Source: an uncultured Bacilli bacterium (lineage in GTDB: Bacteria; Bacillota_I; Bacilli_A; RF39; UBA660). From it: a stretch of DNA of 35,941 nucleotides. Under the pieces are notes generated by a model. It ran no database searches. It was not told where the DNA came from and worked only from the letters and a program-made list of their open reading frames with translations. Location: contig CALVUY010000007.1 of assembly GCA_944363705.1 (NCBI GenBank), positions 1 to 35,941 on the forward strand. The letters are read 5' to 3'. Position numbers and translations under genes: made by a program. Positions 17,372 through 25,326 of the stretch are shown piece after piece; within the stretch, counting starts at the first letter, position 1, and each line of letters opens with the position of its first letter.

Positions 17372-17880
17372 TTTTAACAGATAAACATTGATTTATCTAG
17401 GAAATATTAATGAAAACGATTTAGGTACAAACAATGATTACGTTAAAAAGTAAAAGAATATGCTAGTAAAGAAAATGCTAAAGTAATAGAAATATGTGCT
17501 AAAGTAGAAGAAGAGTTAAGTGAGTTAGATGATGTAGATGAAAAATAAATGTTAGAAGCTCTAGGACTTGAAAAAAGTGGGTTAGACTCTCTAATATCAA
17601 CAACATATGATTTATTAGGACTTGCAACATATTTTACAGTAGGACCTGATGAAGTAAGAGCATGGACCTTTAAAAAAGGGAATGAACGCCAAAAGCTGTG
17701 CCGGTATCATCCATACAGACTTTGAAAAAAGGCTTTATTAAAGCAGAAGTTATTTCCTATGAAGACTTAATAGAGTGTGGTAGTGAATTAAAAGCAAGAG
17801 AAACTGGTAAAGCAAGACTTGAAGGAAAAGATTATCTAATGCAAGATGGAGATATCTGTCATTTTAGATTTAATGTGTAA
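17372..17880 (+). pseudogene. Duplicated 3' fragment of ychF (direct repeat, copy 2)
   Basis: This fragment corresponds to roughly the last 170 codons of ychF and has no start, GTPase domain or promoter. Its first part has decayed: a base is lost in each of two homopolymer regions (near 17384 and 17446) and an in-frame TAA stands at 17546-17548 where copy 1 encodes an intact frame. The last 330 bp remain almost identical to copy 1, including the same two insertions (GGG at 17678-17680 and the A-run at 17725-17730). The final stretch from GTG 17698 is open and encodes the last ~50 TGS-domain residues with one substitution (A to T in REAGKARL). It sits between two unrelated cargo genes. Confidence 0.9.
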
Positions 17881-17923
17881 GAAAAATATATGATTTTTAA
17901 AATAAAGGAGTTGAATAAAATAT

Positions 17924-18508
17924 ATGGATATAGTAAGAATACTCTTAAAACATCAATTAGAAAATAATAAAGGTGCTAGTTTTGTAATAATACCAACTGG
18001 CAACAAGTTAATAACTCCAAATGATTATTTAAATTGGATTAATTATGTTCCTAGTCACTTCAGTATTGATGAAATATTAAATAAGAATGCTGGCGAATTA
18101 AGTGAAGAAGAAATAAAAATACTTAGTTTTTTACAAAAAGAAAACCAAGTAAAGCCATATTTTAAAAACTTTGTTTCTAGTGAAGAAAAAACAACATCTT
18201 CTTCAGCTTTAGTAGTATATGATTATATGAAGTCTATAAGTATTAATAAATATGCTGATATAAAATTAACTAAAGAAGAAAGAGAAGAATGTATAAATAT
18301 AGTTAATAAAATAGATAGTGATGATATTGAAACAAGTATTGAAATTTTCTCATCTACTGCTTCAAAGGGTAAAGATTATTATATTATCTATCTTTTAAAA
18401 AGAAGACTTTATTCTATAAGAATGTCTAGAAGTGATAAAGAATTAAATGCACAATTACAATCTAATTTAGGAATGGAATATAGAAAACAACGCATTTTCC
18501 ATATTTAA
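17924..18508 (+). CDS. Unknown protein downstream of the ychF repeat
   Basis: I do not recognise this 194-residue protein. It is soluble, with no signal or membrane helix, rich in Ser, Ile, Lys and Glu, and probably mostly helical after a short N-terminal mixed region (FVIIPTGNKLITPNDYLNWI). AAAGGAG at 17904-17910 stands 13 bases before ATG 17924, a somewhat long spacing. It begins 44 bp after the second ychF tail, just as the gene at 15336 begins 56 bp after the first, and the two proteins end in similar peptides (KQRIFHI and KQKVYHL). It lies between ychF and rpsF, which are normally adjacent, so it belongs to the inserted material. Confidence 0.75.
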   Translation: MDIVRILLKHQLENNKGASFVIIPTGNKLITPNDYLNWINYVPSHFSIDEILNKNAGELSEEEIKILSFLQKENQVKPYFKNFVSSEEKTTSSSALVVYDYMKSISINKYADIKLTKEEREECINIVNKIDSDDIETSIEIFSSTASKGKDYYIIYLLKRRLYSIRMSRSDKELNAQLQSNLGMEYRKQRIFHI

Positions 18509-18531
18509 TAGTCAAATTAGAAACAAAAATG

Positions 18532-18558
18532 AAAGAAAAAGATAGACTTTTCTTTTTT
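18532..18558 (+). terminator. Possible A/U-rich terminator before rpsF
   Basis: AAAG-AAAAG (18532-18541, one bulged A) can pair with CTTTTCTTT (18547-18555), followed by TTT. The stem is mostly A-T, so this is weaker than other terminators here. It overlaps the -35 of the rpsF promoter. Confidence 0.4.
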
Positions 18559-18571
18559 CTTTTGCTATAAT
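18543..18571 (+). promoter_or_regulatory. Promoter of rpsF-ssb-rpsR
   Basis: TAGACT (18543-18548), a 17-bp spacer, and TGC TATAAT (-10 at 18566-18571). Transcription would begin near 18578, giving a leader of about 60 nt. Confidence 0.75.
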
Positions 18572-18577
18572 ACTAGC

Positions 18578-18637
18578 GAGTATTTAAAATGCTCCTTACC
18601 TAGAAATAGGTCTTATGTCCAGAAGGAGGTGTGTTTA
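18578..18637 (+). promoter_or_regulatory. Structured rpsF leader that can sequester the ribosome site
   Basis: CTCCTT (18592-18597) is fully complementary to AAGGAG (18623-18628), the Shine-Dalgarno of rpsF. Between them ACCTA-GAAA-TAGGT (18598-18611) forms a 5-bp hairpin with a GNRA tetraloop, leaving an 11-nt bulge. A competing upstream hairpin, GAGTA (18579-18583) with TGCTC (18590-18594), would take part of the anti-Shine-Dalgarno. The S6:S18 complex is known to bind a leader structure of its own mRNA in many bacteria. I do not see the CCG bulge reported for that motif, so the link is inference. Confidence 0.5.
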
Positions 18638-18925
18638 ATGACAAATTATGAAATCATGTTTATCGTTAAACCAGATTTAGAAGAAGCTGCTATTAAAAAA
18701 GAAGCAGAAAATCTAAAGAAAGTTTTAACTGATAGAAAATGTAAGATTAATGAAGAAAAAGCAATGGGACAAAAAGAATTAGCTTATGAAATGAACAAAT
18801 ATAAAAATGGTTATTATTTCTTATATGTTGTAGAAGCAACTCATGAAGCAATTTCTGAATTTGACCGTCTAGCTCGTCTAAATGAAAATATTTTACGTCA
18901 TTTAGTTATTAGAGTAGACGATTAA
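18638..18925 (+). CDS. rpsF: 30S ribosomal protein S6
   Basis: S6 binds S18 in the platform of the small subunit. The 95-residue product starts [16 protein letters not shown], the standard family beginning, and contains [20 protein letters not shown] and HLVIRVDD at the end. I choose ATG 18638, 7 bases after AAGGAGGT (18623-18630); an in-frame GTG at 18629 lies inside that site. It heads the rpsF-ssb-rpsR unit. Confidence 0.96.
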   Translation: MTNYEIMFIVKPDLEEAAIKKEAENLKKVLTDRKCKINEEKAMGQKELAYEMNKYKNGYYFLYVVEATHEAISEFDRLARLNENILRHLVIRVDD

Positions 18926-18939
18926 GAAAAGAGGTATTT

Positions 18940-19449
18940 ATGAATAAAGTATTTTTAATAGGTCGCTTAACTCGTGATCCTGAACTTCGTTATACAGGTA
19001 ACAATACAGCAGTAGCAAGTTTTACTATTGCCGTTAATAGAACTTATACTAACCAAGCAGGTGAGAGAGAAGCAGACTTTATACCAGTTGTTGTATGGCG
19101 TAGACAAGCTGAAAGTGTTAAAAACTATCTATCACAAGGTAGTCAAGTAGCAGTAGAAGGACGTATTCAAGTACGTAACTATGATGACCAAAACGGACAA
19201 CGTCGTTATGTTACTGAAGTAATCGCTGATAGTGTTGAATTTATTGGTTCAAAAAGAGATAATCAATCATCAGGAACTAGCAATTATAACAATCAATCAG
19301 CACCTGCTCAATCTAACCAACCAGCAGAGCCAACTCCATATGACTTTAAAGATGAACCATCATCAAATAATGGAACAGATATCTCAAGTAATCCATTCGC
19401 CGATTTTGGGGCAAGTATTGAAATTGATGATAGTGAATTACCATTTTAA
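18940..19449 (+). CDS. ssb: Single-stranded DNA-binding protein
   Basis: SSB coats single-stranded DNA during replication and repair and recruits partners through its C-terminal tip. The 169-residue protein has the OB fold at about 1-105 ([49 protein letters not shown]), followed by a flexible Asn/Gln/Ser/Pro linker. It ends in DDSELPF, the acidic tip with terminal Pro-Phe. It lies between rpsF and rpsR as in Bacilli, 14 bp after rpsF. Confidence 0.97.
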   Translation: MNKVFLIGRLTRDPELRYTGNNTAVASFTIAVNRTYTNQAGEREADFIPVVVWRRQAESVKNYLSQGSQVAVEGRIQVRNYDDQNGQRRYVTEVIADSVEFIGSKRDNQSSGTSNYNNQSAPAQSNQPAEPTPYDFKDEPSSNNGTDISSNPFADFGASIEIDDSELPF

Positions 19450-19468
19450 AAGAAGGGAGGAATAGTCT

Positions 19469-19705
19469 ATGGCTAAAGACTTTAAAGAACATAAAGAATT
19501 TGGACGTCGTAAAAAGAAAGTATGTATAATGTGTACTGGAAAAGACGTTAACTATAAAGATGTAGATACATTAAAAAGATTTATAAACGATAGAGGTAAA
19601 ATAGTTCCTCGTCGTGTAACAGGAACTTGTGCTCGTCATCAAAGACATATAGCAAGAGAAATTAAAAGAGCAAGAGCTATTGGTCTATTACCATTTACAA
19701 AGTAA
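19469..19705 (+). CDS. rpsR: 30S ribosomal protein S18, zinc-binding form
   Basis: S18 pairs with S6. Its 78 residues contain the family core [15 protein letters not shown] and [21 protein letters not shown]. Cys19, Cys22, Cys54 and His57 give a CxxC...CxxH set that could bind zinc, the Cys-plus form of S18. GAAGGGAGG (19452-19460) precedes ATG 19469. The gene ends in a terminator whose stem includes the stop codon. Confidence 0.96.
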   Translation: MAKDFKEHKEFGRRKKKVCIMCTGKDVNYKDVDTLKRFINDRGKIVPRRVTGTCARHQRHIAREIKRARAIGLLPFTK

Positions 19706-19729
19706 ATAGAAATAACTATTTACTTTTTT
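19699..19729 (+). terminator. Intrinsic terminator of rpsF-ssb-rpsR
   Basis: AAAGTAAATAG (19699-19709) pairs with CTATTTACTTT (19716-19726) around a 6-nt loop, followed by T's. The stop codon TAA (19703-19705) is in the 5' arm. Confidence 0.8.
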
Positions 19730-19739
19730 CATTACAAGT

Positions 19740-19768
19740 TTTACTTATCACTTAAAATAGTATATAAT
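19740..19768 (+). promoter_or_regulatory. Promoter of the DHH phosphoesterase-rplI-dnaB operon
   Basis: TTTACT (19740-19745) and TATAAT (19763-19768) with a 17-bp spacer. There is no TG extension here. Confidence 0.7.
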
Positions 19769-19795
19769 ATTAACAAGGGATAAAAGGAGGATCTA

Positions 19796-20788
19796 ATGAA
19801 ATTAATAGAAAGAAAAAAAGAACTAAGAAAAAAAATAAAATCTGCTAAAACAGTTTTTATCATGGCACATAAAGATTTAGATTTAGATGCCTTAGGTAGT
19901 TCCATAGGTCTTTATATTATCTTAGAAAAACTAAATAAAAATTGTTTTCTAATTATTAATGATACAAAACATGAATCAGGTGTATCTAAAGTATTTAAAG
20001 AACTAGAAGGATGTTTAAATATAATTAAAGATAATGAAATAGAAGATAATCTTTATATAAGAAGTAAGAAAAACTTACTAGTAATACTAGATACAAATAA
20101 AGAAGAATTAGTCCAATCAAGTGATGCAATTAATTACTTTGATAAAGAAAACATAGTAATACTAGACCATCATGAATTAGGAGAAACATCAATAGAAGCT
20201 AATCTTAGAATAATAGATAATGACATATCAAGCACTTGCGAAATGATTACTAATTTAATAGAGACTTATAAAATGGAACTAGACCCTTATTATGCAACTC
20301 TTTTATTATCAGGAATAGTTCTAGATACTAATAACTTTACTTTAAAGACAAACTCTGAAACATACTATGCCGCATACTATCTAGCAAGTATGGGAGCAAG
20401 TACTAAGAAAGTTCAGTATCTTTTAAAACAAGATTTAAAAGAGTATATAGAAAGACAAAAAGTAATAACTAATGTCGATGTCATAAATGATAGAATCGCT
20501 ATCGCTAAAGGTAGTCCTTATACAGTATATCGTAAAGAAGAAATAGCAAAAATCGCTGACACTCTTTTATTCTTTAACGATATAGAAGCATCATTTGTTA
20601 TCGCCAAAACTACTTCTAAAACAATTTCTGTTAGTGGTAGAAGTCTAGGTAACTATGATATTTCTAAAATGCTTACTCCATTAGGTGGAGGAGGTAACAA
20701 AACAGTAGGAGCCGCTAGAATTAGTGATAGTACTATTAGTAAAGTTGAAACAAAACTAAAACAAATCTTAAAAAAAGAGGAGGAATAG
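19796..20788 (+). CDS. DHH/DHHA1 phosphoesterase, short soluble GdpP-like protein
   Basis: The slot between rpsR and rplI is that of gdpP (yybT), the membrane c-di-AMP phosphodiesterase of about 650 residues. Here only 330 residues are encoded, covering just the catalytic half. Metal-ligand motifs are [13 protein letters not shown] (His25, Asp27, Asp29), LDTN (Asp99) and LDHHE (124-128), with a DHHA1 domain ending in [11 protein letters not shown] from about 297. The two membrane helices, PAS-like and degenerate GGDEF domains are absent. AAAAGGAGG (19782-19790) and a promoter directly upstream make this start firm, so it is not a truncated reading. Substrate may be c-di-AMP, pApA or short oligonucleotides. 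His at the usual GGGGH position is replaced by Asn. Confidence 0.88.
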   Translation: MKLIERKKELRKKIKSAKTVFIMAHKDLDLDALGSSIGLYIILEKLNKNCFLIINDTKHESGVSKVFKELEGCLNIIKDNEIEDNLYIRSKKNLLVILDTNKEELVQSSDAINYFDKENIVILDHHELGETSIEANLRIIDNDISSTCEMITNLIETYKMELDPYYATLLLSGIVLDTNNFTLKTNSETYYAAYYLASMGASTKKVQYLLKQDLKEYIERQKVITNVDVINDRIAIAKGSPYTVYRKEEIAKIADTLLFFNDIEASFVIAKTTSKTISVSGRSLGNYDISKMLTPLGGGGNKTVGAARISDSTISKVETKLKQILKKEEE

Positions 20789-20789
20789 T

Positions 20790-21230
20790 ATGGAAGTAAT
20801 CTTTATAAAAGATTTAAAAGGACAAGGTAAAAAGGGTGAGATAAAACAAGTAAAAGATGGTTATGCTGAAAATTTCTTAATAAAAAAAGGCTATGCTATT
20901 AAATCTACTAAAAGTTCCCTAGAAAAATTAGAAGATGAGAACAAAGCTAAAGCTAAAGAAGAAGAGAAAGCTAAAAAAGAAGCTTTAAGTATAAAAGAAA
21001 AACTAGAAAAAGTAACCTTAACTTTTAAAGTTAAAACAGGAGATAATGATAAAGTATTTGGAAGTATTAGTGTTAAACAAATAAAAGAAGCCTTAAAAGA
21101 AAAAGGCTATGACTTTGATAAAAGTATGATTAAACTAACAAGTTCTCCTTCATCTTTAGGCTTTCATAATATTGAAGTAGAACTATATAAAAATATAACT
21201 GCCAAAGTGAAAATACATTTAGTTAAGTAG
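20790..21230 (+). CDS. rplI: 50S ribosomal protein L9
   Basis: L9 is an elongated protein at the base of the L1 stalk. The 146-residue product starts [33 protein letters not shown]-like, the conserved N-terminal rRNA-binding domain (quoted here in part), then a long Lys/Glu/Ala helix (about 45-80) and the C-terminal domain with [15 protein letters not shown]. Its ribosome site is inside the end of the preceding gene (GGAGGAATAGT). Order gdpP-like, rplI, dnaB is as in B. subtilis. Confidence 0.96.
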   Translation: MEVIFIKDLKGQGKKGEIKQVKDGYAENFLIKKGYAIKSTKSSLEKLEDENKAKAKEEEKAKKEALSIKEKLEKVTLTFKVKTGDNDKVFGSISVKQIKEALKEKGYDFDKSMIKLTSSPSSLGFHNIEVELYKNITAKVKIHLVK

Positions 21231-21239
21231 GTGATGATT

Positions 21240-22586
21240 ATGGCTTTAAAACAAGCCCCACAAAATTTAGAAGCAGAAAAAAGTGTCTTAGGTGCATGTT
21301 TCTTATCAAATAATGCTTTATTAATGGCAATTGAAACTTTAGATGAAACAGACTTCTATGATGCTAGAAATGCTAAAATATTTACAGCATTAAAAAAATT
21401 AGTAGAAGAAAAAACTCCAGTAGATTTAACTACTTTAACTACTACTTTAACTAAATTAGACTATTTAAATGATGTAGGAGGAGTTACCTACTTAACAGAA
21501 ATAACAACCTTTGTTCCAACGGCAAGTAATATAGAATACTATATAAAAGAAGTAGAGAATACATCACTTCTTAGAAGATTAATAGAAACAGCAGAATCTA
21601 TTGCATCTACAGGTTATAACAGTGAAGAAAGTATTGGTGACATCTTAGACGATGCCGAACGTAAAATATTAACAATCGCTAAAAATAGAAAAGCTAGTGA
21701 GTTTAAGTCAATCCAAAAAGTTTTAGAAAAAACAGAAGAAGACTTACAAAAACTAGCAGAAACTAAAGGAGAAATAACAGGTATTCCTACAGGGTGGTAT
21801 GATATTGATAAAGTAACAGCAGGACTCCATGAAAATGAGCTTATAATCCTTGCCGCTCGTCCTGGTATGGGTAAAACTGCTTTCGCTTTAAACCTTGCAA
21901 CCTATATTACAACTCACACTGATAAAACAGTAGCCGTATTCAACCTTGAAATGGGTGCCGAGCAATTAGCAAGCCGTATTATCTCATCTCTAGGTCAAAT
22001 AGAAGGTTATAAACTTAGAACAGGTAAAATGCTAAATAATGACTGGAAAAGATTTGACCAAGCAGTTAGTCAGTTAAGTAATGCCAAACTATATATAGAT
22101 GATACACCAGGTATAACAATAGGAGAAATCCGTGCAAAATGTAGAAGATTATCATCATCTTCTGATGGCCTAGACCTAGTAATAATCGACTACCTGCAAT
22201 TGATATCTGGTGGTAAAAACTATGGTGCAAATCGTCAACAAGAAGTAGCAGATATCTCTCGTAGTCTAAAAACCCTAGCGATGGAATTACACATTCCTGT
22301 AATTGCCTTAGCTCAACTTTCTCGTAGTGTTGAAGGAAGAGAAGATAAAAGGCCAATGTTATCAGACTTAAGAGAATCAGGTTCAATAGAGCAAGATGCT
22401 GACCTTGTTGGATTTCTTTATCGTGATGATTACTACAATAAAGAAGCTAAAAATGATGCAACTAGTATCAGTGAATTTATCATCGCTAAGCATCGTAGTG
22501 GACCACAAGCGACAATACAATTACTATTTAAAAAAGATACTTCAACATTCTTAAATATGAGTAAAAATGAAATAGAGGAGGAATAA
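21240..22586 (+). CDS. dnaB: Replicative DNA helicase DnaB (DnaC of B. subtilis)
   Basis: This is the hexameric 5'-3' helicase at the replication fork. I start at ATG 21240 (MALKQAPQNLEAEKSVLG) because AGGTGAT (21228-21234) fits as its ribosome site; earlier in-frame starts fall within that site. Of 448 residues, the N-terminal helical domain covers about 1-110. The RecA-like domain has Walker A ARPGMGKTA at about 205-213, FNLEMGAEQLASR, the VIIDYLQLISG Walker B region and QLSRSVEGR. It ends just before the M23 peptidase, whose ribosome site is in the last dnaB codons. Confidence 0.97.
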   Translation: MALKQAPQNLEAEKSVLGACFLSNNALLMAIETLDETDFYDARNAKIFTALKKLVEEKTPVDLTTLTTTLTKLDYLNDVGGVTYLTEITTFVPTASNIEYYIKEVENTSLLRRLIETAESIASTGYNSEESIGDILDDAERKILTIAKNRKASEFKSIQKVLEKTEEDLQKLAETKGEITGIPTGWYDIDKVTAGLHENELIILAARPGMGKTAFALNLATYITTHTDKTVAVFNLEMGAEQLASRIISSLGQIEGYKLRTGKMLNNDWKRFDQAVSQLSNAKLYIDDTPGITIGEIRAKCRRLSSSSDGLDLVIIDYLQLISGGKNYGANRQQEVADISRSLKTLAMELHIPVIALAQLSRSVEGREDKRPMLSDLRESGSIEQDADLVGFLYRDDYYNKEAKNDATSISEFIIAKHRSGPQATIQLLFKKDTSTFLNMSKNEIEEE

Positions 22587-22587
22587 G

Positions 22588-24105
22588 ATGAATATAAAAA
22601 CTATAATTACTATAGTAATTGCCTTAATGGTAAGTTTAATTATAATGTTTTTAGTTCCAAAAGAAGAAACATTAACTCCTAAAAATGTATACAGAGTCTA
22701 TTTAGCAGGTAAATCAGTAGGATTAATTAGTGATAAAGATTCACTTGATGAATATATAGATAAGGAACAACAAACCTTAAAAGATAAATATAATGCCGAT
22801 AAAGTATATGCACCTGAGGATTTAGAAGTGGTAAAAGATGTAACTTATAATGAAGATATTTCTACAACTAAAGAAATATATAACAAGATTAAAGACATAG
22901 AGCCATTTACTATTAAAGGTTATGAAATAACTATAGAAGGTATTGATACTACTAATGAAGAAGGAGAAACCGTAGAAGGGAAAGACCAAACTATCTATGT
23001 CCTTGATAAAGAAGTCTTTGAAGAAGCAATGGATAAAACAATAAGATCATTTGTAGATAGTGATAGTTATGATAAATATCTTAATAATGAACAAAAAGAA
23101 ATAGAAAGTGGCGATACAGGAACGATTATTGAAAATATCTATATAGAAAATAAAGTAACAGTTAAAGAAACAAATATTCCATCAGATAAAACTATCTATG
23201 AAAATGTAGATGATTTAAGTAAATACCTACTATTTGGAACTCTTGATGAACAACAAAAATATACTGTTCAAGCAGGAGATACAATTAGTGATGTCGCTTT
23301 CAATAACAAATTATCTAACGAAGAATTTTTAATTGCAAATCCTGAGTTTACTGATGCTAATAACCTTTTATATGAAGGACAAAATGTTACTATTAGTATC
23401 ATTAAACCACAATTTAGATTAGTAGAAATAGATCATCAAGTAACAACACAAGATATACCTTATGAAACAGAAACAAGATATGATAATAGTAAATATACTA
23501 ACTATGAAGAAACAATTCAAGAAGGAGTAGTAGGCTCACAATTAGTAACATCAAAAGTAGAGAAAGTTAATGGTCAAGTAGAGAATGCCGTTATTGATAA
23601 TACAGCTACTAAAGTATTAAAAGAGCCAATTAAAAGAATTATTGTTAAAGGTACCAAACAAGCTGGAGGTAGTGGTGGTGTAAACAGTGGTCTAAGTAGT
23701 AATAGTAAAGTTGAAGGATACTGGTTATGGCCTACAAGAACACCATACTATATAAGTAGTCCATATAGTTATCGTTGGGGAACGCTTCATGATGGTATGG
23801 ATATTGCAGGAGCAGGATATGGTTCACCTATTTATGCATCTAATAATGGTATCGTAGTAGCATCTTCTTATAAATGGGATAATGGACAATATATAGTTAT
23901 TAATCACAATAACGGTTATTATACAATCTATGCCCACCTTGCAGAACGTTATGTTAGTGTAGGTCAAGAAGTATCACAAGGCGATACAATAGGTTCTATG
24001 GGTCAATCAGGCTTTGCCACAGGAGTTCATCTTCACTTTGGATTATGGAGAGGTTTTCCATATAGTCGTGGTTCATCTTCTATGAATCCAATGAGTTTAT
24101 TCTAA
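22588..24105 (+). CDS. Membrane-anchored M23 peptidase with LysM and G5 domains
   Basis: This is a probable cell-wall endopeptidase acting outside the membrane. The 505-residue protein has one N-terminal hydrophobic helix (about 5-22), an extracytoplasmic region, a LysM domain beginning YTVQAGDTISDVAF (about 225-275), a G5 domain (about 280-355) and a Gly/Ser linker. The LytM/M23 domain has zinc ligands in HDGMD (His401, Asp405) and HLHFG (His481, His483). The architecture matches SpoIIQ/LytM-like and other cell-wall hydrolases of Bacillota. GAGGAGG (22575-22581) precedes ATG 22588. It occupies the place where B. subtilis has purA, walRK and yycHI before walJ. Confidence 0.92.
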   Translation: MNIKTIITIVIALMVSLIIMFLVPKEETLTPKNVYRVYLAGKSVGLISDKDSLDEYIDKEQQTLKDKYNADKVYAPEDLEVVKDVTYNEDISTTKEIYNKIKDIEPFTIKGYEITIEGIDTTNEEGETVEGKDQTIYVLDKEVFEEAMDKTIRSFVDSDSYDKYLNNEQKEIESGDTGTIIENIYIENKVTVKETNIPSDKTIYENVDDLSKYLLFGTLDEQQKYTVQAGDTISDVAFNNKLSNEEFLIANPEFTDANNLLYEGQNVTISIIKPQFRLVEIDHQVTTQDIPYETETRYDNSKYTNYEETIQEGVVGSQLVTSKVEKVNGQVENAVIDNTATKVLKEPIKRIIVKGTKQAGGSGGVNSGLSSNSKVEGYWLWPTRTPYYISSPYSYRWGTLHDGMDIAGAGYGSPIYASNNGIVVASSYKWDNGQYIVINHNNGYYTIYAHLAERYVSVGQEVSQGDTIGSMGQSGFATGVHLHFGLWRGFPYSRGSSSMNPMSLF

Positions 24106-24887
24106 TGAAAATAAAAGTACTAGCGAGTGGATCTAAAGGAAACTGTTCATTAATTGAAACAAAATCTACTCGCTTTCTTATTGATATAGGAATTCCCTAT
24201 CAGAGATTAAAAAAAGAATTAGAGAAGATGAATTTAACTACAGATGACATAGATGCCTTATTTTTAACCCATGCTCATAATGACCATACAAGTGGCCTTA
24301 AAGTACTATTAAAACGTACAAACTTTAAGATTTATACTAATAAAGATATTATAAAAGAATTAACAGTAGATATTGATAATGATAGAGTAGAACTTTATAA
24401 TCCTTTAATACATTTAAATAATACCGAAATAAATGTATTTAAAACAAGCCATGATGCGAAAGGCTCAGTTGGCTTTCTAATAACTGAAGATAATAACTCT
24501 CTAGTATATATAACAGATACAGGTTATTTAAATCGTAAGTATTTCCCATTACTTGAGAATAAAAATATCTATTATATAGAAAGTAATCATGATGAGAAAA
24601 TGTTAATGGATGGACCATATCCCTATTATTTAAAACAAAGAATAATAAGCGATGAAGGCCATTTATCTAATGATACTACTGCTAAATATCTAAAGAAATT
24701 AGTAGGAGATAATACTAAATACATAATACTCGCTCACCTTAGTGAACACAATAACAAAGAAGAAATCGCTTACAATACCTCAAGAGAAACTTTAAAAGAT
24801 AGAAGTGATATAAAAATAGTAGTCGCTAAACAAAGTGAAGCCCTAGAAGAAATAGAGGTGTATAATGAAGTTAATATGTGTAGGTAA
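24105..24887 (+). CDS. walJ: Metallo-beta-lactamase-fold hydrolase WalJ/YycJ
   Basis: WalJ (YycJ, VicX) is a metal-dependent hydrolase usually encoded in the WalRK operon and linked to cell division and genome stability; a 5' exonuclease activity has been described for the family. The 260-residue protein begins MKIKVLASGSKGNCSLIE and carries THAHNDHTSG with metal ligands His56, His58, Asp60 and His61, plus ESNHDEKML and a late ILAHLSEHNN. Its ATG overlaps the stop of the peptidase gene by one base (TAATG). It overlaps rlmH by 23 bp. Confidence 0.93.
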   Translation: MKIKVLASGSKGNCSLIETKSTRFLIDIGIPYQRLKKELEKMNLTTDDIDALFLTHAHNDHTSGLKVLLKRTNFKIYTNKDIIKELTVDIDNDRVELYNPLIHLNNTEINVFKTSHDAKGSVGFLITEDNNSLVYITDTGYLNRKYFPLLENKNIYYIESNHDEKMLMDGPYPYYLKQRIISDEGHLSNDTTAKYLKKLVGDNTKYIILAHLSEHNNKEEIAYNTSRETLKDRSDIKIVVAKQSEALEEIEVYNEVNMCR

Positions 24888-25317
24888 GATAAAAGAAAAA
24901 TATTTAAATGATGCGATAGATGAATATAAAAAGAGACTATCTAAATATACAAAATTAGACATAGTAGAACTACCTGATAGTAGTTACAATGAAATAGATA
25001 AAGTGAAAAAAGAGGAAGGGAAACTCATTTTAAAGCACTTAAAAGAAACTGATAATGTAATCATTCTTGACATTAATGGACAAGAACTATCATCAGTAGA
25101 ACTTACTAATAAATTATGTAGATTAGAATCAGTCAATAGTAATATAACCTTTATAATAGGAGGAAGTTATGGCTTAAGTGAGGAAGTAAAAAAACGTGCT
25201 AACTTTAGTTTATCTTTTTCTAAACTAACTTTTCCTCATCAATTATTTAGAGTAATGTTATTAGAGCAAATATATAGAACTTATAAAATAAGAAATAATG
25301 AAAATTATCATAAGTAG
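24865..25317 (+). CDS. rlmH: 23S rRNA (pseudouridine-1915-N3)-methyltransferase RlmH
   Basis: This SPOUT-family enzyme methylates pseudouridine 1915 in helix 69 of 23S rRNA. The 150-residue length is slightly shorter than the usual ~159. Its features are MKLICVGKIKEKYL at the start, ILDINGQELSS, FIIGGSYGLSEEV (the knot SAM-binding loop) and the C-terminal YKIRNNENYHK, equivalent to the usual IxxGEPYHK end. TAGAGGTG (24853-24860) precedes ATG 24865 inside walJ. Confidence 0.96.
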   Translation: MKLICVGKIKEKYLNDAIDEYKKRLSKYTKLDIVELPDSSYNEIDKVKKEEGKLILKHLKETDNVIILDINGQELSSVELTNKLCRLESVNSNITFIIGGSYGLSEEVKKRANFSLSFSKLTFPHQLFRVMLLEQIYRTYKIRNNENYHK

Positions 25318-25326
25318 GAGATTAAT

